A stretch of 64,000 nucleotides of DNA from Affinundibacterium baiyunense (GTDB lineage: Bacteria > Pseudomonadota > Gammaproteobacteria > Burkholderiales > Burkholderiaceae_D), in the NCBI RefSeq assembly GCF_018139645.1, contig NZ_JAGSPM010000002.1, forward strand, positions 124,001 to 188,000, written 5' to 3'. A program made the translations under genes and the position numbers. This document shows positions 36,712-45,762 of the stretch, piece after piece; positions within the stretch are counted from its first letter, which is position 1, and each line of letters starts with the position of its first letter. The notes beneath the pieces were generated by a model, which was not told where the DNA came from, did not search any database, and saw only the letters and a program-made list of their open reading frames with translations.

Positions 36712-37676
36712 CTGCAAATACCTATCAACCGCCGCATCCAAGTGAGGACTTATTTCCTTTGCCGACCAAACCACGACTACTCGTTGTGGACGACCAAGCA
36801 GCGAATATTCAGGTGTTGTATCAGATCTTGTCGCATGACTATCAAGTATTGATGGCGACCAGTGGTGCGCAAGCCTTAGCTTTATGTGCATCGAAGCAGC
36901 CTGATTTAGTTTTACTGGATTTGATCATGCCAGAAATGGATGGCTATCAAGTGTGCCAACGACTGAAAGCCGATTCCATCACACGCGACATTCCGGTGAT
37001 ATTTATCACCGCACAAACTGACGAATCTGCCGAAGAAAAAGGTCTTGATCTAGGCGCGGTTGATTTTATTTCTAAGCCTATCAATCCGCGTATCGTGCGC
37101 GCCCGCATTAAGACTCACTTAATATTAAAAGCGCAGTCCGACTTACTACGCAGTTGGGCTTATCTCGATGGTTTAACTGGAGTACACAATCGACGATTCT
37201 TTGACGAGCGCGTCAATGCAGAAATGGGACGCGCCATTCGAAATCAAACCGCACTCAGTTTGGTGATGCTCGATGTTGATTTCTTCAAGCGCTTTAATGA
37301 TCACTATGGCCATCAAGCTGGCGACGATTGTTTGCGCCGCGTCGCCAAAACCTTAAAGACCAGTCTAATGCGATCTAGTGACAATATTGCGCGCTATGGC
37401 GGTGAAGAATTTGTTTGCCTACTTCCCGACACGGGATTCGCTGGCGCGATGCAGCTGGCAGAAACCATACGCAAAGATGTCATCAATTTACAAATCGAGC
37501 ACGCCACCTCCTCGGTCGCACCGTTTGTGACGGTCAGCCTTGGTATTGGTTGCAAGCCAGAAAAAGCACATGGCAGCGCAAATGGTTTGATTAGTTTAGC
37601 GGATACGCAATTATATAAAGCCAAAGAACATGGTCGTCACCGCATATTTGGCGCGGAATTATTGCCAGATCTTTGA
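36708..37676 (+). CDS. Response regulator with GGDEF output (diguanylate cyclase)
   Basis: This 322-residue protein has a receiver domain at about 20-135 with phospho-acceptor D71 in LVLLDLIMPEMDG. A GGDEF domain follows at about 150-318 with an intact GGEEF motif at 231-235, so it should make cyclic-di-GMP when phosphorylated. It starts with GTG inside the stop of the hybrid kinase gene (GTGA overlap), so the two are translationally coupled. The HPt domain of that kinase is the obvious phosphate donor. The pair resembles other coupled hybrid-kinase/REC-GGDEF sets. Confidence 0.95.
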   Translation: MTANTYQPPHPSEDLFPLPTKPRLLVVDDQAANIQVLYQILSHDYQVLMATSGAQALALCASKQPDLVLLDLIMPEMDGYQVCQRLKADSITRDIPVIFITAQTDESAEEKGLDLGAVDFISKPINPRIVRARIKTHLILKAQSDLLRSWAYLDGLTGVHNRRFFDERVNAEMGRAIRNQTALSLVMLDVDFFKRFNDHYGHQAGDDCLRRVAKTLKTSLMRSSDNIARYGGEEFVCLLPDTGFAGAMQLAETIRKDVINLQIEHATSSVAPFVTVSLGIGCKPEKAHGSANGLISLADTQLYKAKEHGRHRIFGAELLPDL

Positions 37677-37986
37677 ATCCTAGACTAAGGATAACAGCCA
37701 GAGGAATCTGGCGATTCATGTTTTTTATACTGAATTTTTATGCACGTATAAATCAAAGTCTTCTCGATTTTGTTCAGTCATTTCCAACTTAACTGAAAAA
37801 AGACTTTGATTTGTACACGCTATATGAAGATTGTAAATAAAGAGTGTGAATGAAGAATGTGAAGCGTACCGAATAAACTGGTGTAATAAAACTTGGTACA
37901 GTCAATTTTCACGCCAACTACCAAGTCGATTCAAACAAGGCACACTCTTGGTTTGAACACGATCATCATGCAATAGCCCCTCAAGA
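37677..37986. other. 310-bp convergent intergenic region with hairpins
   Basis: This gap lies between the convergent response-regulator gene (plus) and the small secreted-protein gene (minus). GCCAGA and TCTGGC (37697-37712) form a 6-bp stem followed 9 bases later by six T, a possible weak terminator for the plus gene. The long nested inverted repeat at 37750-37812 is listed separately. Short repeats of the GAATGAAGAATGTGAAG type occur near 37847-37865. No gene is supported. Confidence 0.5.
37750..37812. repeat. Nested inverted repeat (13-bp outer stem, 6-bp inner stem)
   Basis: AAATCAAAGTCTT (37750-37762) is the exact reverse complement of 37800-37812. Within the 37-base interval TTCAGT (37773-37778) pairs with ACTGAA (37792-37797). 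Partial similarity continues outside the outer stem (GTATA against GTACA types). It could be a small structured RNA, a two-way terminator or the remnant of a small inverted-repeat element. Confidence 0.6.
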
Positions 37987-38298
37987 TTAGCCCTTCAAAT
38001 TCGCTTTACTTTTGGATGCTGTTTGCCATGCACGATCTTGTGCGTCCATTGCTAATTTTTGTTCCGCAGTCAAACGTTTTGCACTAATGATGACTGTTTG
38101 CATGCCAGTCGATTGCAAATCAAATGCCAATTTTTCTTCAGGGCTCATGCGTTTTGCTGACACTGTTACTTGTTGTGTCTTTAGATTGTTCACTTTAACT
38201 GCTTCGCTTTGTTTCGCTTGAAAGCCATGTACCGAGCCCATTACTACAAAACTAGATACCGTTGCGATAATGACTTTAGTCGTAAATGTCGTTTTCAT
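37987..38298 (-). CDS. Small secreted protein with a duplicated VSAKR motif
   Basis: This 103-residue protein is not one that I can name. A Sec signal peptide covers about residues 1-26. The mature part contains two copies of a 17-residue motif: VTVSAKRMSPEEKLAFD at 44-60 and VIISAKRLTAEQKLAMD at 69-85, 25 residues apart. The rest is basic and polar, and there are no cysteines. A strong GGAG site lies 8 bases upstream of the ATG. It is probably periplasmic or surface-exposed. The neighbouring reading frame upstream, at 38343-38582, may belong to the same transcript. Confidence 0.78.
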   Translation of the reverse strand: MKTTFTTKVIIATVSSFVVMGSVHGFQAKQSEAVKVNNLKTQQVTVSAKRMSPEEKLAFDLQSTGMQTVIISAKRLTAEQKLAMDAQDRAWQTASKSKANLKG

Positions 38299-38342
38299 TT
38301 TTTATACTCCTTTATTGAGATTTGTCAGATTAATTTAGGTTT

Positions 38343-38582
38343 TTACTTGGTTCGACCTGCGTCGATGGTTGAACTATAGCCAGCATCATTTGCGCTTTCC
38401 ATCAACTTGCGACGAAATGCAGAAACACGGGGTCGAAGACACAAAATGCGCTGGCGAATATATTTTGTAGCAATGCCAATCAAGAATTGGGTCTGCATCA
38501 CGCCAGAAACGGCTTGCCAGCGTACAATGTGGCCTTCCTGAAAGCCCTGAGGGTGGCGAGATTCGCCTTCAACGCTATTCAT
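38343..38582 (-). CDS. Possible small basic protein, 79 residues
   Basis: I do not recognise this frame. It encodes a basic protein (RQRILCLRPRVSAFRRKLM) with no signal peptide or clear membrane segment. It lies 44 bp upstream of the small secreted-protein gene on the same strand and 40 bp from the divergent radical SAM gene. The start could be the ATG at 38582 or the GTG at 38600; neither has a strong ribosome-binding site. It may be a chance frame in the promoter region. Confidence 0.35.
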   Translation of the reverse strand: MNSVEGESRHPQGFQEGHIVRWQAVSGVMQTQFLIGIATKYIRQRILCLRPRVSAFRRKLMESANDAGYSSTIDAGRTK

Positions 38583-38622
38583 GCTACTAATGCTATTCAC
38601 CGCCTCGCAATGTAATTAATTT

Positions 38623-40179
38623 ATGACCATCCTGCTGTCCACCTTAAACGCCCGCTATGCTCACGCTTCGATGGGCTTGCGTTACCTGTATGCGAATATG
38701 GGAGAGTTGCAATCGCAAACCCATCTACAAGAATTCGTAATCGGTGCCAAAACAACCGACTTATTGGAACGCTTATTGAGCTGGCAACGTGCGGATGAAA
38801 AGTTAATTATTGGCTTTGGTGTGTACATCTGGAATGTCGAAGAGACCACGCGCTTAGTGGCGTTGATAAAGCGCGTTGCGCCTGAAGTGATTATTGTGTT
38901 GGGCGGCCCTGAAGTCTCATACGAAACGCAAGAGCAAACAATTGTTGGCTTAGCGGATTATGTGATTACTGGCTGGGGCGATATCAGTTTTGCCGCACTC
39001 TGCCAACAGATCCTGTATGGACCTAAACCTTTAATGAAAATTCACGCTGGGGTACAAGCCAAGCTTGATGAATTGCAATTACCATACGATTATTACACCG
39101 ACAAAGACATACAAACTCGCACGCTGTATGTTGAAGCCTCGCGCGGATGTCCTTTTAAATGTGAATTTTGTCTATCCGCACTCGATAAAACCGCTTGGCC
39201 TTTTGATATCGACCGCTTCTTAGCAGAGATGGAAAAGCTGCATGCACGAGGCGCACGTTTATTTAAGTTTGTTGATCGCACCTTTAATCTGAACATCAAA
39301 ACCAGTTTAAAGATTATGCAGTTTTTCCTCGACAAACTCGAAGCCAACCCAGACGATCCGGTATTTGCCCACTTTGAAGTAGTACCAGATCACTTGCCAG
39401 ACGCGCTCAAAGCAGGCATACAACAATTTCCAGACGGCAGTTTGCAATTTGAAATCGGTATTCAAAGTTTCAACCCAGAAGTACAAAGCCGTATCAGCCG
39501 TAAGCAAGACAATGCCAAGGCGGCAGAAAACATTCAATGGTTATGCCAACACTCAAGAGCCCATTTGCATGTAGATTTGATTGCTGGCTTACCGGGCGAG
39601 ACGGTAGACAGTTTCGCTACAGGTTTTAATCAACTGTATGCATTAGGGCCGCATGAAATTCAATTTGGTATTTTGAAGCGACTACGCGGTACGCCGATTA
39701 TTCGTCACACCGAAGAGTTCGGCATGCGCTTTGATCCTTACCCGCCCTACACTATTTTGGCGAATAAAGATGTGCCATTTGCCGAGATGCAAAAATTAGT
39801 CCGTTTTGCACGTTACTGGGACTTAATCGCCAATTCTGGTCGTTTTAGTCACACTTTGCCAGTCATTTTAGCGGATGCGCCATTTAAAAATTTTATGGCG
39901 CTATCCGACTGGATTTATGCCAAGACCGACGCAACCCACAAAATTGCCTTAGACCGCCTCGCTAATCTGGTCACGCAATGGCTGACTCAAGAACGTGGCA
40001 TGCCACAGCAAGAAGCATTAACGATGATAGGTAAAGATTACGCTGGCGATGCCAAACACAAGCAAAGTCCCGAAGTCTTGCGCTCAGAAAATCGACCAAT
40101 CACAGCAAAGGCACCAAGCAACGATGCCGCGCATCATAAAGCGAGCCCAAAACGCCAAAGTCGTCATTTGCAAAGTTAA
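38623..40179 (+). CDS. B12-binding-domain radical SAM protein
   Basis: This 518-residue protein has a cobalamin-binding Rossmann-type domain at about 1-140 and a radical SAM core with the 4Fe-4S motif C176-x3-C180-x2-C183. A C-terminal DUF4080-like part follows, then a basic, disordered tail of about 45 residues (480-518). Members with this layout catalyse methyl transfers or ring rearrangements on unknown substrates. No precursor peptide or partner gene is adjacent unless the small proteins on the opposite strand are related (speculative). The ATG at 38623 has no strong ribosome-binding site. Confidence 0.9.
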   Translation: MTILLSTLNARYAHASMGLRYLYANMGELQSQTHLQEFVIGAKTTDLLERLLSWQRADEKLIIGFGVYIWNVEETTRLVALIKRVAPEVIIVLGGPEVSYETQEQTIVGLADYVITGWGDISFAALCQQILYGPKPLMKIHAGVQAKLDELQLPYDYYTDKDIQTRTLYVEASRGCPFKCEFCLSALDKTAWPFDIDRFLAEMEKLHARGARLFKFVDRTFNLNIKTSLKIMQFFLDKLEANPDDPVFAHFEVVPDHLPDALKAGIQQFPDGSLQFEIGIQSFNPEVQSRISRKQDNAKAAENIQWLCQHSRAHLHVDLIAGLPGETVDSFATGFNQLYALGPHEIQFGILKRLRGTPIIRHTEEFGMRFDPYPPYTILANKDVPFAEMQKLVRFARYWDLIANSGRFSHTLPVILADAPFKNFMALSDWIYAKTDATHKIALDRLANLVTQWLTQERGMPQQEALTMIGKDYAGDAKHKQSPEVLRSENRPITAKAPSNDAAHHKASPKRQSRHLQS

Positions 40180-40415
40180 TTGGGGTGTTTGTGTGCTATT
40201 ACAGCGGAGCTATCATTCATCTTGCCAGAAGGATCTCCTTGCTGTCGGCTCTCCTAAAAATGATCCGATTTTCTAATTGTTTGGACAATCTGCAACATAA
40301 AAAGTGGATTGCTCCACAACGTCTTAAATTGACAAAAATTTGCCATAAGGAATGTTTTTTGACGACGCTTTCGCGCATAATGCAGAGGTTATTCTAAGTT
40401 TAATAAAACTGCATA

Positions 40416-43400
40416 ATGCCACCACAAGTTTTTCAAAACACTCAAGCCAATATTAGCCGCCTGCATTTCAGCCTGCGTCTATTTTTGGTTTTTTGTGCCT
40501 TTTTCTTGGCTGGTGGCATTAGCCTAAACTTTCCCTTCATGACCCCGAACCTGACCTTGATCTGGCTACCCAGTGGGATTGCACTGGTCGCGCTATTGCG
40601 CTGGGGATTCGTGATGTGTATTCCTATTTTTTTGGCTGCACTCAGTTTAAATGTAATCACTGACGTAGCGCTTTATGGTTCTTCGGTGATGGCGCTGGGG
40701 AACACCCTCGCACCTGCAGCCATCGCTTGGTATTTGAACAAAAAACACTTTTCCGTACATTTTCCGCGCCGCGAAGATGTCTTGCGCTTTTTTGTCGGTA
40801 GCGCAATTGGCATGAGCATCTCCGCTAGCCTGGGCTGTTTTATCTTATGGCACTCCGGCAATTTTGAACAACCAAAATTCGCTTGGATCAGTTGGTGGGC
40901 TGGAGATATGGCGGGTATCTTATTACTGGCACCGCTATTATTTGCATTACATCGCGGTGGCATCCGAACCAAGCTGATTTACGAGGAATCCTTAATCTTT
41001 GTTTGCTTTTTTGCGGTTTCACATTGGTTGATTTTTTTAACGAAAAATAGCCCATTACAGCTGACTTTTATTGCGATGGCGGTCATGATCTGGGCCGCAA
41101 TTCGGCTTGGCAACTTGTTCACCGCAATTACTGTATTGGGTTCATGCGCTTTTGCCATCATCGCCACCTACAATGGGCGTGGACCATTTCAATCACTCGA
41201 TCCGACCGAAAGCTCGATCATTATTTGGCTATACATCGGCACCATGTCGATGACCGCACTACTCATCAATGCGCTGCAATCTGAGCGAACGCAAGCTAGT
41301 AATGAGTTAAAAGATTCGTTTGATCGAATTAATAAAGTCGCTTCGCGCTTACCTGGCGTGGTCATGCAATACCGGATTCACCGCGATCGCACGACTTCTA
41401 TCCTGTATGCAAGTGATGCAATAGAAACCATGTTTGAGCTAAGTGTCGAAGAAATCCGCCTAAACGCATCAATTTTAGTGACCCGCATCGATAGCGCCGA
41501 CAAAAAAACTTTTCTACAAAATCACGAATATGCAACCAAGCATTTAAGCCCGTATCAAATGGAGTTTCGCTATCAGCGTCGTGACGGCAGTATTCGTTGG
41601 TTGTTTCTAGATGCATTACCAGAACTAGAAAGTGCAGAAGGCAGTACGCTATGGCACTGCTTCATTAGCGATATCACTGAACGTAAAATTGCCGAACAAG
41701 ATCTGCGCGTTGCGGCGATTACGTTTGAATCACAGGAAGGAATTTTCGTTACCGATAATTATTGGCGCGTATTGCGCATCAACCAAGCCTACGCACGCAT
41801 TACCGGATTCGATATGCATGAATTGGTGGATAAACCTCTTCCGATGTTGGTCACGCCGCAGCAAGACGAAGAATTCTTCAACAAAATTTACCAATCCCTA
41901 GATCAACATCGATTCTGGCAAGGCGAGTTGTGGGCTGCGCGCAAAGATGGCGATACCTTTCCGCAGATGATTACCTTGACTGCAATTGCCAATGATAGCG
42001 GCATGATTACCAATTACATTGGTTCGTTCACCGATATCAGTCGGCATAAAGGCTATGAAGATGAGATTCTGAATTTAGCGTTTTATGACCCGCTCACGCA
42101 TCTGCCAAATCGTCGTCTCTTAATGGATAGGTTGCAGCATTTGATCGCGATCAATCAGCGCGACGAATCGTATAGCGCTATTTTATTCATCGATCTCGAC
42201 AACTTTAAAACACTGAATGACACGCGTGGCCATGACGCTGGTGATCTCTTATTAGTCGAAGCTGCGCAGCGCTTACAAACTTGTGTGCGCGAAAGTGATA
42301 CCGTGGCACGCCTTGGCGGTGATGAGTTTGTGGTGGTGCTACAGGCACTTAGCCATGATCGCAATGAAGCGGTGATGCAAGCGGATAAGATCGCAGAAAA
42401 AATTCGTCTCTTGCTTAACGAGCCTTACCAAATCACTGATTTTATTCATCACGGTGCAGGAAGTATCGGCGTCTGCCTATTCCAAGGTGGCGATGTCACA
42501 GTCAAAGACCTGTTCAAACGCGCCGATACCGCGATGTACGAGGCCAAAACTTCTGGGCGGAATGCCGTCCGCTTCTTCGATCCAGCGATGCAAGCAGTGT
42601 TAGTCGTCAAAATGATGTTGGAATCAAATCTACGCGTGGCGTTAGCGCTAGAACAATTTCAGTTGTATTACCAAATTCAGGTCGATGCGGATGGCAATGT
42701 AATTGGCGCAGAAGCCTTATTGCGTTGGATACATCCTGATCGCGGTTTTATCTCCCCTTTGGAATTTATTCCAGTAGCAGAACAAACTGGTTTGATTATT
42801 CCTATCGGTACCTGGGTGTTAGAAACTGCCTGTAATCAATTGAAAAAATGGGGTCGCAATCCGAAAACCGCGCATTTAAGTTTGGCTGTTAACGTCAGTG
42901 CAAAACAGTTCCAACAAAGTAATTTTGTCGAAACCGTGACAGAGATCGTGCGTCTACACAATATCAATCCTAGCCGACTCAAAATCGAACTCACTGAAAG
43001 TACGATTCTGGATAATGTCGATGCGACCACCGAGAAAATGCAGCAATTGAAAAAACTCGGTATCGCCTTTTCTATGGATGACTTTGGCACTGGCTATTCT
43101 TCGCTCGCCTATCTGCAAAAACTGCCGCTCAATCAATTAAAAATTGATCAATCGTTTGTACGTGATTTGAATGATGATGAAAACGATGCGACGATTGTGC
43201 GGGCGATTATTTCTTTGGGCTTAAATCTCGGGTTGGATGTAATTGCCGAAGGTGTCGAAACTGTCGCGCAAAGACGCTTCTTGATCGATCATAACTGCCT
43301 GACCTTCCAAGGTTATTTATACTCTAAACCGATTCCTATCGAAGGTTTAGATGCCTTACTCGCTGGCGATTCTAGCGATCATCAATTCTTATTAACCGCA

Positions 43401-43418
43401 CCAGATCCGGACGAATAA
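40416..43418 (+). CDS. MASE1-PAS-GGDEF-EAL cyclic-di-GMP protein
   Basis: This 1000-residue inner-membrane protein starts with a MASE1 sensor of about eight helices (residues 15-290), then two PAS domains (about 310-540). GGDEF follows with an intact GGDEF at 634-638, and EAL with EAL at 766-768, the latter in AEALLRWIHPDRG. Both enzyme signatures look functional. The second PAS and the output domains closely resemble those of the product of 26709-30431, which suggests shared ancestry. It ends 2 bases from the convergent glycosyltransferase gene. Start context is weak. Confidence 0.93.
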   Translation: MPPQVFQNTQANISRLHFSLRLFLVFCAFFLAGGISLNFPFMTPNLTLIWLPSGIALVALLRWGFVMCIPIFLAALSLNVITDVALYGSSVMALGNTLAPAAIAWYLNKKHFSVHFPRREDVLRFFVGSAIGMSISASLGCFILWHSGNFEQPKFAWISWWAGDMAGILLLAPLLFALHRGGIRTKLIYEESLIFVCFFAVSHWLIFLTKNSPLQLTFIAMAVMIWAAIRLGNLFTAITVLGSCAFAIIATYNGRGPFQSLDPTESSIIIWLYIGTMSMTALLINALQSERTQASNELKDSFDRINKVASRLPGVVMQYRIHRDRTTSILYASDAIETMFELSVEEIRLNASILVTRIDSADKKTFLQNHEYATKHLSPYQMEFRYQRRDGSIRWLFLDALPELESAEGSTLWHCFISDITERKIAEQDLRVAAITFESQEGIFVTDNYWRVLRINQAYARITGFDMHELVDKPLPMLVTPQQDEEFFNKIYQSLDQHRFWQGELWAARKDGDTFPQMITLTAIANDSGMITNYIGSFTDISRHKGYEDEILNLAFYDPLTHLPNRRLLMDRLQHLIAINQRDESYSAILFIDLDNFKTLNDTRGHDAGDLLLVEAAQRLQTCVRESDTVARLGGDEFVVVLQALSHDRNEAVMQADKIAEKIRLLLNEPYQITDFIHHGAGSIGVCLFQGGDVTVKDLFKRADTAMYEAKTSGRNAVRFFDPAMQAVLVVKMMLESNLRVALALEQFQLYYQIQVDADGNVIGAEALLRWIHPDRGFISPLEFIPVAEQTGLIIPIGTWVLETACNQLKKWGRNPKTAHLSLAVNVSAKQFQQSNFVETVTEIVRLHNINPSRLKIELTESTILDNVDATTEKMQQLKKLGIAFSMDDFGTGYSSLAYLQKLPLNQLKIDQSFVRDLNDDENDATIVRAIISLGLNLGLDVIAEGVETVAQRRFLIDHNCLTFQGYLYSKPIPIEGLDALLAGDSSDHQFLLTAPDPDE

Positions 43419-43420
43419 AT

Positions 43421-44725
43421 TCATGCCGGGTCGGATGTCGTGCCTTGATTTTTTAGTTGTATCCACTGCGACATATACTGGGTACTTTTCATACTGTGAT
43501 GTCGTAACATCGCACCAGTGAAGTTTTGTAATCGTCGCACTGCCTGTTGTTCACGTGCTTGCAGAATAGCGCCAATAAAATCGCTTGCCGCGGTATCGTA
43601 ATCAAAGTGCTGTTGCAAGATTTGTTGTCCACGTTGTTGCGCCAATCGCCATTCCGACTGATCGCTCGCTAGTCGAATTGCGGCGTCCACAAAATCATCT
43701 AAGTGATCAGCGATCGCGCCACCCCAGTGCAAATCACCATGCATCGATTCCGCACCAATAGGCGTCGTTACACTGGGTGTTCCAGCAGCCATCGCGTCCG
43801 CCAATTTACCTTTAATTCCCGCACCAAAACGAATCGGTGCAAGACACACGCGCGCTGCTGCCATCACTTGTTGCGCATCATCTGCCCAACCCCGCACATA
43901 GAAACCTTGCTCAGGCTGATGCAGGGCAATTGCCTTAGGCGGTGGATACGAGCCATACACATCAATTTGTGCATCAGCCATTTTGGCACGCAAGCGCGGC
44001 CACACCGCTTGCTTCAAATACAGCACCGCATCCCAATTTGGCGCGTGCCGGAAATTACCAATACTGACAAACCCTTGTCGATGCTGAAAGTCAGACGTGC
44101 TTCCAGTCCTTACTGTCAGCATCAAATTGTTTTCGCATAATAGATAACTCGGTAAAGCAAAAGCATCACGCAATAATTCAGTTTCAAATCGCGAAATCAT
44201 TAAACTCAGATCACAGCGATAAATCGCCGCAATTTCACGTAAGGCCAAGTCACTTTGCGCCATTTGCTGTACCAAGCTTGCACGATCAGAGCTGGGCTGC
44301 AATACCGCTTGTCTTTCGCGCTCATTTGGGTGCGCTTGCAAAGCCTGCTTTAATAATTGATGGCGTGCTTCGCGCAAGCTATGCAAATCGCAAGTATCTA
44401 GTAAGCGTAAGGCATTTGGTACTTGACGCTCGACCCGCCAAGCAAATTGTTCCTCAGTAAAGAAGCGATCAAATACCACCAAATCAGGTTGATAATCACG
44501 CACAAATTGATCGAAACTATCGCAATTAAGCGCTAACTGTTTTTCTTCGATCTGCAATGCAGAGAGATCAGCACGATGCGGTGACAGTGCCGCAACTGAG
44601 GCGAATATGACTTGCCAATTTTGCGCACGAAACAAACGTAAAAACGCCATAGTTCGACTGCCAGCCGCAGACGAATTCGGCTCTGGCCATACATAGCCAA
44701 GATATAAAACTTTTTGGATGTGCAT
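43421..44725 (-). CDS. Glycosyltransferase family 4-like protein
   Basis: This 434-residue protein looks like a GT-B glycosyltransferase. The C-terminal half shows the pattern of the family: the sugar-nucleotide domain with RHAPNWDAVLYL, then VRGWADDAQQVMAAARVCLAP and the IKGKLADAMAAGTPSVTT segment. The N-terminal domain begins with VLYLGYVWPEPNSSAAG, typical of acceptor-binding Rossmann folds. It probably adds a sugar to a cell-surface polymer, but neither donor nor acceptor can be read. No other polysaccharide gene lies nearby. It converges with the MASE1 gene with only 2 bases between stop codons. Confidence 0.83.
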   Translation of the reverse strand: MHIQKVLYLGYVWPEPNSSAAGSRTMAFLRLFRAQNWQVIFASVAALSPHRADLSALQIEEKQLALNCDSFDQFVRDYQPDLVVFDRFFTEEQFAWRVERQVPNALRLLDTCDLHSLREARHQLLKQALQAHPNERERQAVLQPSSDRASLVQQMAQSDLALREIAAIYRCDLSLMISRFETELLRDAFALPSYLLCENNLMLTVRTGSTSDFQHRQGFVSIGNFRHAPNWDAVLYLKQAVWPRLRAKMADAQIDVYGSYPPPKAIALHQPEQGFYVRGWADDAQQVMAAARVCLAPIRFGAGIKGKLADAMAAGTPSVTTPIGAESMHGDLHWGGAIADHLDDFVDAAIRLASDQSEWRLAQQRGQQILQQHFDYDTAASDFIGAILQAREQQAVRRLQNFTGAMLRHHSMKSTQYMSQWIQLKNQGTTSDPA

Positions 44726-44811
44726 GGGTTAATACGTTGAATTAAAAGGCGCGCTGATAGATAAGTAGAAGTTTGAAAACGCCCAAGCAAACGCCATTTT
44801 CGAATGCAATG

Positions 44812-45096
44812 TTAGCAATTTCCACCACAATACTTCAATTTCAACGATTTAAGCCAGATTGCAAGACTCTCTTTTACCTCAATTGTGTTTGCTTCGAACT
44901 CTTCATCCTCAAGATAGCCTTCTATCTCAATTTCTTTTTGATAATTACGTAGCTCATGACGGACACTGTCTGGCACACCTTCTAGTGCAAGAATGCTACT
45001 GGATAAGAATTGTACGAAATCATCACGCGTGACTTCATCGCGCTCATAAGAGGCTAATGACATTTCGAGTCTTTGAATAATTGATAGGTTCGACAT
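44812..45096 (-). CDS. Hypothetical acidic protein, 94 residues
   Basis: I do not recognise this protein. From the ATG at 45096 it is a mostly helical acidic protein with a very acidic stretch (EGYLEDEEFEANTIEVKE) and a Cys-containing end (CGGNC). The longer frame starting at 45150 overlaps the lipoprotein gene by 16 bases and has poor protein character, so I prefer 45096. It follows the lipoprotein gene by 38 bp, which suggests co-transcription. Size and acidity recall immunity proteins, but no toxin gene is seen. Confidence 0.6.
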   Translation of the reverse strand: MSNLSIIQRLEMSLASYERDEVTRDDFVQFLSSSILALEGVPDSVRHELRNYQKEIEIEGYLEDEEFEANTIEVKESLAIWLKSLKLKYCGGNC

Positions 45097-45134
45097 TAGT
45101 GAAAGCCAACAGAGAAAGTAATGCGACCAAAAAC

Positions 45135-45644
45135 CTACTCTTCCGGCCAAATCGACAGCACGACTTGTTCAACGTCGTTCGGATCACCAACTTTTTTCTT
45201 CGCGTCTATCCAGTCTTTTGGTTCTGGAATCGCTTTGGTGGTGTGTTTTGGGGTATCAATAGCCATCTTTATCGCGAACACGACGATGCCAGTATCGACA
45301 TCAAATGGACGCATTTTTTTGATCGCCTCGACGATTTCGTAATCGTAGTATTCATGCAGCACAGGTTCCATATCTAACCACACTGCCACTTCTTGGTCAG
45401 ATCGCACGGCCACCACCACATAACCATTACCCGGCGTGGTCTGCCCTTTTTGCATCACTTTGGCGACTTGGGTCTGTAAATTTCTGGTGTATTGAGATAA
45501 CTGTTCGAGATTAATTTTCTTCTTTTGTAAATCTTCTTCTGTTTGGAAGAAATACACCGAATCGAAACGCACTTGTACATTTTTTTGACAACCAGCAAGT
45601 ATGAACAAGCTGCAGCAGAATAGAATGGAGAGTAAGCGTTTCAT
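45135..45644 (-). CDS. Lipoprotein of unknown function
   Basis: This 169-residue protein has a short lipoprotein signal with lipobox LAGC and lipidated C19. The mature part has a helical segment at about 37-65 and an alpha/beta C-terminal half (GNGYVVVAVRSDQEVAVWLD). It should be anchored to the inner or outer membrane facing the periplasm; Gln at position +2 is compatible with outer-membrane sorting. No known family is evident. The following small acidic protein gene probably shares its transcript. Confidence 0.83.
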   Translation of the reverse strand: MKRLLSILFCCSLFILAGCQKNVQVRFDSVYFFQTEEDLQKKKINLEQLSQYTRNLQTQVAKVMQKGQTTPGNGYVVVAVRSDQEVAVWLDMEPVLHEYYDYEIVEAIKKMRPFDVDTGIVVFAIKMAIDTPKHTTKAIPEPKDWIDAKKKVGDPNDVEQVVLSIWPEE

Positions 45645-45762
45645 GATCGGCTTCTAGAAATTAAAATGATAGGTAATGCGTTTGCAAAACAGTGCAAGTT
45701 GATGACGAAGCACGTGTAAAACAACGCCACTGTAGACCTCCACTGTCTCGCCTAAGGTCGAA

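Noticed and set aside
43703-44140. 145-codon plus-strand frame within the glycosyltransferase gene
   Set aside because: It is antisense to a well-supported gene and rich in His/Arg/Thr from mirrored codons.
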